Assembly: GCA_016291495.1 (NCBI GenBank)
Contig: JAEEXI010000007.1
Coordinates: 62,001 to 126,000, forward strand
Source of the DNA: Prevotella sp.
GTDB taxonomy: Bacteria; Bacteroidota; Bacteroidia; Bacteroidales; Bacteroidaceae
Direction: 5' to 3'
Length of the DNA: 64,000 nt
A program made the translations under genes and the position numbers. Shown here piece by piece: positions 46,238-53,124 of the stretch. How positions within the stretch are numbered: the stretch's first letter is position 1; each line of letters begins with the position of its first letter. The notes below the pieces were generated by a model. That model made no database searches and had not been told where the DNA came from. It saw only the letters and a program-made list of their open reading frames with translations.

Positions 46238-47671
46238 ATGAAGAAGATATTTGGTTTACTGCGCATCAGAAAGGAAGAACGGCTGCTGGTCCTTGCCTTC
46301 GTGGCTGTCAGTCTCATTCTCCATGCATGTTGTATCTGGTGCTTCTCCGACTCGTTCCTGAAGGAGTCGATAACAGATGGCAGTGTGTTCTACAGCCAAT
46401 TCCATGTGTCAGGCTACGATCCTATCACCTATGCCGTCGTCACCCATTGGGGCACCACCTATCAGGTGTTCCGTCATCCGTTACTGGCCTTCTTCGTCTA
46501 TCCTCTCTTCCTGTTGAACAACGGACTGATAGCCTTGACGGGCTATAACCTCGTGCAGTATCTCTTGGGACTCCTGATACTGGTATGCAATGTCTATTCC
46601 GTGGTGTTCCTCTATCGTATCTTCCATGAGATTATCGGACTGATACACAAGGACTCTGTTCTACTCACCTTCCTCTTCTATGGTTTTGCCCATATCATGG
46701 TGGCGAGCATCGTACCCGACCATTTCACAGTCTCGATGTGCCTGCTGCTGATGGCGCTCTACCTGTCGGGCTGTTATATGCAGCAGGGCAGGGAATGGAC
46801 CATCCTTCAGACGGCATTCATGTTTGTCATCACGGCAGGAGTCACCTTGAGCAATGGCGTGAAGATATACCTTGACGCATTGTTTACCAACGGCAAACGG
46901 TTCTTCCGTCTGAAATACCTGCTGTTGGCCGTCATCCTGCCTGCTGCGTTGCTATGGGGCTTTGCCAATTGGGAATATCGTACCTATGTGGAACCCAAGG
47001 AGAAGGAACAGCGAAAGGAAGTAATAAGACAGAAAAAGGAGGCGAGGCAGCGTGCCTATGAAACATTTATGGATACTACCTCGATTACCAATCCTGATGA
47101 GCGACAGACTGCATTTACGCGGATGTACCATATCCAGCAGAAAAAGGAGGCAGAGGAACGATGGAACAGTATGCACAAGGGCCTGCCCATCAAAGGCAAG
47201 AGCATCTTCCTGCGCTGGACGGACATTACTACGCCCCGTTGGGATTCCATGGTGGAGAATCTCTTCGGTGAGTCCATCATGCTGCATCAGGATGAACTGT
47301 TGGGCGACACCTTACGTAACCGTCCGTTGATTGTTGAGTACCGTTGGTGGATATGTTATGTAGTCGAAGCCGTCTTAGTCTTCCTCTCCCTTATCGGTAT
47401 ATGGCTGGGACGCAAGAGTCGTTTCCTGTGGATGATGATGGCAGGCTTCGCCTTCGATATGGTGATTCATCTGGGACTGGGCTTTGGCTTAAACGAGGTC
47501 TATATCATGGCATCCCATTGGGCATTTGCGATGCCGATATGTATGGCCTATCTGCTAAAAGCCAAAGGCCACTTGCCCATAGCCCGAATAATGCTTCTTG
47601 CCATCACAGCCTTCCTCTGGTTCTATAACGGTAGCCTGTTAATCAGTTACCTTTTAGGAGGCGCTTCCTAA
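46238..47671 (+). CDS. Polytopic membrane protein, paralogue 2 (possibly DUF6080)
   Basis: 477 aa. Same layout as the preceding gene: N-terminal helix, FYSQFHVSGYDPITYAVVTHWGTTYQVFRHPLLAFFVYPLFLL, further helices (ILQTAFMFVITAGVTLSNGVKIYLDALF), a charged loop (EPKEKEQRKEVIRQKKEARQRAYETFMDTT), FLRWTDITTPRWDSMVENLFGESIMLHQDELLGD and AGFAFDMVIHLGLGFGLNEVYIMASHWAFAMPICMAYLLK. Divergence is large, so the duplication is old. The 3' end overlaps the convergent glycosyltransferase gene by 29 bp. Probably acts in envelope glycan assembly, by context only. Confidence 0.8.
   Translation: MKKIFGLLRIRKEERLLVLAFVAVSLILHACCIWCFSDSFLKESITDGSVFYSQFHVSGYDPITYAVVTHWGTTYQVFRHPLLAFFVYPLFLLNNGLIALTGYNLVQYLLGLLILVCNVYSVVFLYRIFHEIIGLIHKDSVLLTFLFYGFAHIMVASIVPDHFTVSMCLLLMALYLSGCYMQQGREWTILQTAFMFVITAGVTLSNGVKIYLDALFTNGKRFFRLKYLLLAVILPAALLWGFANWEYRTYVEPKEKEQRKEVIRQKKEARQRAYETFMDTTSITNPDERQTAFTRMYHIQQKKEAEERWNSMHKGLPIKGKSIFLRWTDITTPRWDSMVENLFGESIMLHQDELLGDTLRNRPLIVEYRWWICYVVEAVLVFLSLIGIWLGRKSRFLWMMMAGFAFDMVIHLGLGFGLNEVYIMASHWAFAMPICMAYLLKAKGHLPIARIMLLAITAFLWFYNGSLLISYLLGGAS
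47561..47588. repeat. 7-bp tandem repeat inside paralogue 2
   Basis: GCCAAAG, GCCACTT, GCCCATA, GCCCGAA: four degenerate heptamers each starting GCC, encoding AKGHLPIAR right after MAYLLK. More degenerate than the copy in paralogue 1 but at the same position. Confidence 0.5.
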
Positions 47672-48563
47672 TCATCTTATAGTAATGTACCAGGAAGAAA
47701 CTGAGGCGTGGAGGCAACAGGATGGCCAGTCGGTCGGCCAAGGGAATCGACTTGTCTAACTGTTTCCGTAATGGACGGTAATACTCCTCAAAGACGTGGT
47801 ACTGCTGCTTGTCGATGAACTTCTCATATACTTTGATCTGATGCCCTACGAAGGCAGAGCGATAACGCTCCCATTGAAGCTCCAGCGTGCGTCGTAACTC
47901 CTTATCGTATATACGTATCATCTGTAAGTCCTCTATACGGTCGTTGGGCATATCCTCGTAATGCAGGTAGGCCGGCTCGTCAACGAAAAAGACTTTCGGC
48001 TGCTTCATCAGACATTTAATCTGCATGAGGGAGTCTTCCCGTTCTACAATCTCACGGGGAGCTCCCAGACAACCGTCCAGCAGTTCCTTCTTAAAGATGA
48101 CGCCCCAGAGCACACAGAAGGAGTTGCGGGTAGCCAGGAGATCACGCACCAGCGGGTCAGTATCTACAAAACCGCGTAAGCCGGAGTCATGACATTGTCC
48201 GTACTGGTCAATATAAGGACCAATCACCTCGTCGGCATCCGTCTCGTGAATGGTATCATACATCCGTTTCAAGGCTCCTTCCGTCAACTGGTCGTCAGCA
48301 TCGGCAAACATGATGTATCTGCCGTTGGCATGCTCAATGCCATAGCGTCGTGCTGCCGTCACACCGCCATTGGGGGTATGGTAAACCTGCAGGCGGGGCT
48401 CCTCTTCTGCCCATTGGTCACAAATCTTACCTGACGCATCCGTACTGCCGTCATCTACGGCAATGACCTCAAACGATGGGAAGTCTTGTGAGAAGATGCT
48501 CTTCAGGCATCTTCCGATATAAGCCGTCTTGTTGTAGACGGGTATGATGACGGATATTTCCAT
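47643..48563 (-). CDS. Family 2 glycosyltransferase
   Basis: 306 aa, GT-A fold. MEISVIIPVYNKTAYIGRCLKSIFSQDFPSFEVIAVDDGSTDASGKICDQW is the nucleotide-sugar site; NGGVTAARRYGIEHANGRYIMFADADDQLTEGAL carries the DxD motif; ERYDSLMQIKCL-like REIVEREDSLMQIKCLMKQPK contains the catalytic-base region. The C-terminal 80 residues are helical and basic (LPPRLSFFLVHYYKMIRKRLLKGN), suggesting membrane association. Last gene of the flippase-GT-GT operon; 2 bp after the preceding gene. Sugar unknown. Confidence 0.92.
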   Translation of the reverse strand: MEISVIIPVYNKTAYIGRCLKSIFSQDFPSFEVIAVDDGSTDASGKICDQWAEEEPRLQVYHTPNGGVTAARRYGIEHANGRYIMFADADDQLTEGALKRMYDTIHETDADEVIGPYIDQYGQCHDSGLRGFVDTDPLVRDLLATRNSFCVLWGVIFKKELLDGCLGAPREIVEREDSLMQIKCLMKQPKVFFVDEPAYLHYEDMPNDRIEDLQMIRIYDKELRRTLELQWERYRSAFVGHQIKVYEKFIDKQQYHVFEEYYRPLRKQLDKSIPLADRLAILLPPRLSFFLVHYYKMIRKRLLKGN

Positions 48564-48565
48564 AG

Positions 48566-49588
48566 CTACTGATAACTAATATGTCCTGTATTCTTTTTGA
48601 CCCTGAAGACAAGGGCGTTCCAAATGGCGTTGAAATTGCCGTACCTGAGGTTGCGCCACAGTTCTTCGAGGCTCCTGCCAATCTTAATCCAAGGATGTCC
48701 CCATGCCATGATGCGGTAGACCCGCGCTTTGTATTCCACGTTCTCGATGACGTACTGCGGATGCCTCAGCGGGAACTTCATTTCGTAGGTAGGCATCGTC
48801 AACAATTGCTGCATCCGCTTGGGCAGCGTTTTCATCGCACTCTGGAAGTGAGCCGACTCTTCAGACACGGCTGTATTCTGAATCATATTACGGGTAGGCA
48901 CAATGGCCAGTCCGGAGTGCAGCATGTTGTACGACCAGTAGACGGTCTCGTAGATAGGAACGCCAGCCTCCTTGTGCTTGCGGAGTTTCTTCACCATCTC
49001 CTCACGCTCCCCATGCGCCTTGACGCAGGCCTCCAGCTGGTGCATGTCAAACGCATTGTCGACCACCTTGTATTGGTCGTCCCATTGGTTGACGACCCTT
49101 CCCCACGAAGCCCATCCCCAGATGCTGAAGACGGACGTAAACAGATAGTCGTAGGGTGCCTCGGTCTTCTCCTCATGGTTAAAGCCGGCAATCATTGTGA
49201 TGCGCTCGTCGTGCTCATAACGGTCGAGCATCTCTTTGCAGAAGGGGATGAACGAGAGGGCAGGGGTGGAATCGTCCTCAATGACGATACACTTGTCATA
49301 CAGCGAGAAAGCCCATCGCTGTGCCTGGTAGTTGGACGCCCAGGCCCCTGAGTTCTCTGTATGGTAGTTGCGATGCACCTCACACTCCCAGTCTATGGCC
49401 TCATCAGCCACAATCCGTTTCGCAGCCTCAATCTTCTGGGCCTCCTCGGGGTTCCTTGGACCGTCCTGATAGAGCAGCAGGCGTGAGGGACGCGCCTTGC
49501 GGATAGCGTCGAAGGTACGTCTCAGCGTCTCTTGCCGTGTGAAGAAAATCAGCAATACGGCGACATCATTCTCTGCAGGATATTTCAT
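48566..49588 (-). CDS. GT-A glycosyltransferase-like protein
   Basis: 340 aa. VAVLLIFFTRQETLRRTFDAIRKARPSRLLLYQDGPRNPEEAQKIEAAKRI followed by NSGAWASNYQAQRWAFSLYDKCIVIEDDSTPALSFIPFCKEMLDRYEHDERITMIAGFN. The acidic EDD and the fold pattern match a group of Bacteroidota glycosyltransferases often labelled HlpA-like or GT2. The WGWASWGRVVNQWD block is typical of that group. Length normal. It starts 19 bp after the flippase gene. Donor and acceptor unknown. Confidence 0.82.
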   Translation of the reverse strand: MKYPAENDVAVLLIFFTRQETLRRTFDAIRKARPSRLLLYQDGPRNPEEAQKIEAAKRIVADEAIDWECEVHRNYHTENSGAWASNYQAQRWAFSLYDKCIVIEDDSTPALSFIPFCKEMLDRYEHDERITMIAGFNHEEKTEAPYDYLFTSVFSIWGWASWGRVVNQWDDQYKVVDNAFDMHQLEACVKAHGEREEMVKKLRKHKEAGVPIYETVYWSYNMLHSGLAIVPTRNMIQNTAVSEESAHFQSAMKTLPKRMQQLLTMPTYEMKFPLRHPQYVIENVEYKARVYRIMAWGHPWIKIGRSLEELWRNLRYGNFNAIWNALVFRVKKNTGHISYQ

Positions 49589-49607
49589 ACCTCTTAATGC
49601 TTAATTC

Positions 49608-51038
49608 TTACCTCTTACCTTTTATAAACTGTATACAGTCCTCCATCATCTTCACCTTCAACAGCCGCATGATGGCGACATAGAGGAAAAAGGCAATGAC
49701 GATGCGCAGGAACAACAACAGGTAACTGTTCGTGATATTGGCAGTAGCCAGCCAGACGACGACCATGACAGCAGCACTAATCAGGGCGAAGGGGACGACG
49801 TCCTTGCAGACATCCCGGAACCGTACGCCAATCAGCTGTTTTGCACCCGTCTGCCAAGCCGTGAGCCACACGATGTTCAATAGGGTATAGGCGCAGACCA
49901 CCGTGATGATGCCATACTGATAAGTGAGGAAAATCAACAGTAGCTGCAACACAATCTGCGAGACGTTCAGCCACATATTGATGTCGCTGCGCCCCTGACT
50001 GATAATCAGATTCTTGTAGAGTGAATAGAACGGCATGAAGGCACCGCCTACACAGAGGATGCGCAGGATGGGTACACACGCCTCCCATTTCGGTCCGATG
50101 GTCGAGAGGATAAACTCCTGAGCCACCAGCGCCAGTCCGAACATGGCAGGGAACGACAGAAAGGCCGTAAAGCGCAGCATCTTGCGGAAGACAGGTATCT
50201 CACCTCTCTCTACCAGCACGGGCTGTGCCACCTGTTCGATGCTTCCGCTCACCAGCTGGTAGGCCATCGTGTTCCATTTCGAAGCCTGGAAGAAGTTACC
50301 GACTACTTGTGGTGTCTTCGTAAACAACTTTCCGAAGATAAACGTCAGGACGTTGTTATTGACGGTATTGATGACCATCGTCACGAGGATGTTCAAGGCA
50401 AACTTCCACGTACGGCGGATGGGTGAGAAGTCGATTTTCAACGACGGGTGCCACTTGACGTAGTAGAGACGTCCGATGACCAGAATGGCAGCGTTCACCA
50501 CCTGTTGCCACGCCAGGCTCCAGTAGGAGAAACCGTTAAAGGCAAGTATGACGGCAACGATGCCCGAGCATATCAGTGCACAGCTGTTGACGACGGTAAT
50601 CTCCCTGTTCATCATGTTCTTGGTCATATAGGCATGCGTTGAGATGCCGAACGATGAGATGAAGAAAGCCAGGAAGATGAAGCGCGACAAGTCGGTCAGA
50701 CAAGGCTGTTCGAAGAACAAGGCTATCCACGGGGCAGCTATGAAGAGGATGACATAGATACAGGCACTTGCTAGGATGTTAAACCAGAACACGGCGTTAT
50801 AGTCGTTTGCCGTCGGTTCCTTCATGTTCACAATCGCTGTCGAGAAACCGCTCGACTGCAAATTGCCTGCGATGGCAGAGAAGATGGCAATCATACCGAT
50901 GGGAGCCCACTCCGCAGGGGCTATCATACGTCCCAGCAGAATGCCGATGACGACACTCAGCACCTGAGTGGCTCCACTGTTCAGTGTACCCCAGAAGAGC
51001 CCTCTTGCCGTCCGTTCCTTCAGGTTCTCTGTGCTCAT
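49608..51038 (-). CDS. Lipopolysaccharide/polysaccharide flippase (Wzx/MATE-like)
   Basis: 476 aa from MSTENLKERTARGLFWGTLNSGATQVLSVVIGILLGRMIAP; the track start adds 39 residues translated from the promoter region. About 12-14 membrane helices. Motifs: FSAIAGNLQSSGFSTAIVNMKEPTANDYNAVFWFN, FISSFGISTHAYMTKNMMNREITVVNS and YKNLIISQGRSDINMWLNVSQIV, typical of the WzxC-like polysaccharide transporter family. It would move undecaprenyl-linked sugars across the inner membrane. First gene of the operon with the two glycosyltransferases. The -7 box is 8 nt before the ATG. Confidence 0.92.
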   Translation of the reverse strand: MSTENLKERTARGLFWGTLNSGATQVLSVVIGILLGRMIAPAEWAPIGMIAIFSAIAGNLQSSGFSTAIVNMKEPTANDYNAVFWFNILASACIYVILFIAAPWIALFFEQPCLTDLSRFIFLAFFISSFGISTHAYMTKNMMNREITVVNSCALICSGIVAVILAFNGFSYWSLAWQQVVNAAILVIGRLYYVKWHPSLKIDFSPIRRTWKFALNILVTMVINTVNNNVLTFIFGKLFTKTPQVVGNFFQASKWNTMAYQLVSGSIEQVAQPVLVERGEIPVFRKMLRFTAFLSFPAMFGLALVAQEFILSTIGPKWEACVPILRILCVGGAFMPFYSLYKNLIISQGRSDINMWLNVSQIVLQLLLIFLTYQYGIITVVCAYTLLNIVWLTAWQTGAKQLIGVRFRDVCKDVVPFALISAAVMVVVWLATANITNSYLLLFLRIVIAFFLYVAIMRLLKVKMMEDCIQFIKGKR

Positions 51039-51046
51039 ATCGCAGG

Positions 51047-51054
51047 CAAAGGTA
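51047..51054 (-). promoter_or_regulatory. -7 box for the flippase operon
   Basis: The minus strand reads TACCTTTG, ending 8 nt before the start codon: a candidate leaderless transcript. Confidence 0.7.
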
Positions 51055-51082
51055 CAAATAAGTGAGAAAAATGCCAAATATC

Positions 51083-51114
51083 TTTGCAAATTTCCCCAAA
51101 ACTTTGTATCTTTG
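51083..51114 (+). promoter_or_regulatory. Orphan plus-strand promoter facing array B
   Basis: TTTG (51083-51086), a 20-bp spacer and TATCTTTG (51107-51114), a full match to the Bacteroidota promoter. No plus-strand gene follows for 2 kb; the next gene is on the minus strand. Transcription from here would enter the 11-bp array about 60 bp later. Confidence 0.6.
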
Positions 51115-51181
51115 CAAACGGAAGAACAGTGGCTTAAATACCCTTCCATTGTCAAGATGATTTAAGCCGAAACAGCCAAGT

Positions 51182-51392
51182 CAAGTCTATATCAACTCTA
51201 TACCAACTCTATACCAAGTCTATACCAACTCTATGGTTCCTCATAGAATCCTAAGGGAATCCTCAAGGGATTGTCATGGGATCCTCAGGGGATGGTCATA
51301 GGATGCTCTAAGGATAGTCTAAGAAAGGTCATACTTCTGGGGTATGACCTTTCTCTGACAATCCTATGAGCTTACACTTAGTATGAGGTGAC
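51182..51392. repeat. Array B: 11-bp-phased units, then an inverted set
   Basis: Fourteen 11-mers lie end to end from 51182 to 51335. Thirteen have CTC or GTC at positions 4-6 (51185, 51196, 51207, 51218, 51229, 51240, 51262, 51273, 51284, 51295, 51306, 51317, 51328) and one has CTA (51251). The first five are near-identical (CAACTCTATAC type); the next nine follow the looser pattern [CG]TCNNNNGGA. After a central hairpin the orientation flips, with GAC at 51346, GAC at 51357, GAG at 51368, TAG at 51379 and GAC at 51390. Phase and core match array A; GTCATAGGAT here corresponds to CTCATAGGAT on the minus strand of array A. It lies between the flippase promoter region and the 3' end of a lipoprotein gene. 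No credible ORF. Confidence 0.88.
51322..51354. terminator. Perfect 13-bp hairpin at the centre of array B
   Basis: AGAAAGGTCATAC (51322-51334) and GTATGACCTTTCT (51342-51354) are exact reverse complements around a 7-nt loop. It joins the last forward and first inverted unit. No long T-run follows on either strand, so terminator function is uncertain. Confidence 0.55.
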
Positions 51393-51405
51393 AGGCCCTT
51401 CTTGA

Positions 51406-52257
51406 CTATTTGACAAGAACGACCAGATACTTGCTGGTAGACCAGAACAGCTGGGGGTTGGTGATGCGCAGCACGTACTGTTTGTTGGCATCACGCTCCA
51501 ACTGGTAGCTGGATGAGGGGTGGGCGGTCAGCAACTGGGCGGAGCGGGAGTAGAGCTTGATTTCCTTGTCGACGCGGATATCGATCTTCGTAAAGTACTC
51601 GCGGTTGAAGTTCGACTGCAGCACTTTGCCGTTCTCGATGATGTGCTGTTCCTTCAGTTCGCTCTTCGTGCCAAACACAAACCAGGCAGTGTTCAGTTGC
51701 TTGTCCTGTGCGGAGATGGTCTCAGCCTTCTGGGAAATCTCAGCCTTCTGCTGAGAGGTCTCTACGGTGAGGTCGGCCACTTCGTTACCCAGTTCTGCAA
51801 GACGGATGTCGCGTGACTTCAGGTCGAGGCGCAACTGGGCAATCTCCTTGTCTTTCTCCTCCATCTGCTTGGCGAGGTTCTCGATGGTCTTGCGCAGTTC
51901 GTCGCCCTTGACGGAGCTTTGGCGCAACTGGTTCTTCAACTTGTTGATGAGCTCACGGTTGTGCTGCATCGTCTCCTGGATCTGAGCGATGTTGTCGCGG
52001 ATGCGCTGCGTACGGTTAGCTCCCTCGCCGTCCTTGGCAAGTGTCACACGGTCTTGGGCGGCATTGATGGCGCGGAAACCTTCCTCAATCTCGTTGAAGG
52101 TGGCCATCATGTCGTTAATCTCATTGTCTTTCTGCTGGATGATGCGGTTCAGCGAGTCTGCCTGCTGTGCCATCATCAAATCCTCTGTCTTGGCACCCTG
52201 CTGCTTGCAGGCTACCACTGCTACGGCACCAAGTGCCAAAATCAATAACTTTTTCAT
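51406..52257 (-). CDS. Coiled-coil lipoprotein (possibly Cbp1-like adhesin family)
   Basis: 283 aa. Lipoprotein signal MKKLLILALGAVAVVAC, then QQGAKTEDLMMAQQADSLNRIIQQKDNEINDMMATFNEIEEGFRAI. A long coiled coil runs to about residue 190 (KLKNQLRQSSVKGDELRKTIENLAKQMEEKDKEIAQLRLDLKSRD). A globular end follows (LNTAWFVFGTKSELKEQHIIENGK, YFTKIDIRVDKEIKLYSRSAQLLTAHPSSSYQL). The layout matches a common Bacteroidota lipoprotein family that includes, as I recall, the collagen-binding Cbp1 of Bacteroides fragilis; collagen binding here is not shown. Monocistronic or with rsmI 40 bp upstream. Confidence 0.8.
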   Translation of the reverse strand: MKKLLILALGAVAVVACKQQGAKTEDLMMAQQADSLNRIIQQKDNEINDMMATFNEIEEGFRAINAAQDRVTLAKDGEGANRTQRIRDNIAQIQETMQHNRELINKLKNQLRQSSVKGDELRKTIENLAKQMEEKDKEIAQLRLDLKSRDIRLAELGNEVADLTVETSQQKAEISQKAETISAQDKQLNTAWFVFGTKSELKEQHIIENGKVLQSNFNREYFTKIDIRVDKEIKLYSRSAQLLTAHPSSSYQLERDANKQYVLRITNPQLFWSTSKYLVVLVK

Positions 52258-52297
52258 ATCTTCAATGCTTAATTCTTCACGTTTTACTCTTCATTCT

Positions 52298-52975
52298 TCA
52301 CTTTTCACTCTTCCCTGCAAGGACGATGACGAACTCGCCCCGCGGCTCATGTTCCGTGAAATGGGCGATGACCTCTTCCAAGGTGCCACGGACGCTCTCC
52401 TCATGGACCTTGCTGATTTCACGGCATACGCTCACCTGACGGTCGGGACCCATTACCTCGGCAAACTGCTGCAGGGTCTTCAGCACCCGATAGGGCGACT
52501 CGTAGAACACCATCGTACGTTCCTCATCCGCCAGACTCTGTATCTTGGTCTGACGTCCTTTCTTCTGGGGCAGGAAGCCTTCGAAGCAGAAACGGTCGCA
52601 GGGCAGTCCGCTACTCACCAGTGCCGGTACGAAGGCAGTGGCACCTGGTAGTGTCTGCACCTCAATGCCTGCCCGGACGGCCTCACGTACCAGATAGAAA
52701 CCAGGGTCGGAGATTCCCGGTGTGCCGGCATCGCTGATGAGGGCAATGGTCTGTCCTGCCTGCAGGCGTTCCACGATGGCAGCACTTGTGCCGTGCTCAT
52801 TGAACTTATGGTGGGAAAGGAGGTGCTGCTGAATCTGGAAGTGTTTCAGCAGGATGCCTGACGTACGCGTATCTTCTGCCAATACAAGATCGGCTTCTTT
52901 CAGGATACGAATGGCACGGAGTGTCATATCCTCCATGTTGCCTACAGGCGTCGGAACAATATATAAAATGCCCAT
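52298..52975 (-). CDS. rsmI: 16S rRNA 2'-O-methyltransferase RsmI
   Basis: Methylates C1402 of 16S rRNA. 225 aa from MGILYIVPTPVGNMEDMTLRAIRILKEADLVLAEDTRTSGILLKHF, the family signature start; the track adds 41 residues upstream of the -7 box. Then IALISDAGTPGISDPGFYLVREAVRAGIEVQTLPGATAFVPALVSSGL and FFEGFLP-like CFEGFLPQKKGR. Tetrapyrrole-methylase fold. The -7 box is 8 nt before the ATG. Confidence 0.96.
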   Translation of the reverse strand: MGILYIVPTPVGNMEDMTLRAIRILKEADLVLAEDTRTSGILLKHFQIQQHLLSHHKFNEHGTSAAIVERLQAGQTIALISDAGTPGISDPGFYLVREAVRAGIEVQTLPGATAFVPALVSSGLPCDRFCFEGFLPQKKGRQTKIQSLADEERTMVFYESPYRVLKTLQQFAEVMGPDRQVSVCREISKVHEESVRGTLEEVIAHFTEHEPRGEFVIVLAGKSEK

Positions 52976-52983
52976 GACGGGTG

Positions 52984-52991
52984 CAAAGATA
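52984..52991 (-). promoter_or_regulatory. -7 box for rsmI
   Basis: The minus strand reads TATCTTTG, ending 8 nt before the rsmI ATG; another leaderless candidate. Confidence 0.65.
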
Positions 52992-53066
52992 CTGCTTTTT
53001 GCATAAATCTTCCGTCCTTTAACTCCCTTTAACTCCTTTTCCTCGTCTATCTCCACTTTTTTTTCA

Positions 53067-53074
53067 TATCTTTG
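53067..53074 (+). promoter_or_regulatory. -7 box for the DUF4836 gene
   Basis: TATCTTTG, about 50 nt before the start codon; a T-rich run sits at the -33 position instead of TTTG. Confidence 0.6.
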
Positions 53075-53124
53075 TCGCAAAATTTGAAAATATATCAAGC
53101 TTTAACCCTAAAATGATGTGAATT

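Noticed and set aside
51079-51086. A second TATCTTTG box before array B
   Set aside because: It lacks a TTTG at the -33 distance; the box at 51107 has a proper one and is the better promoter.
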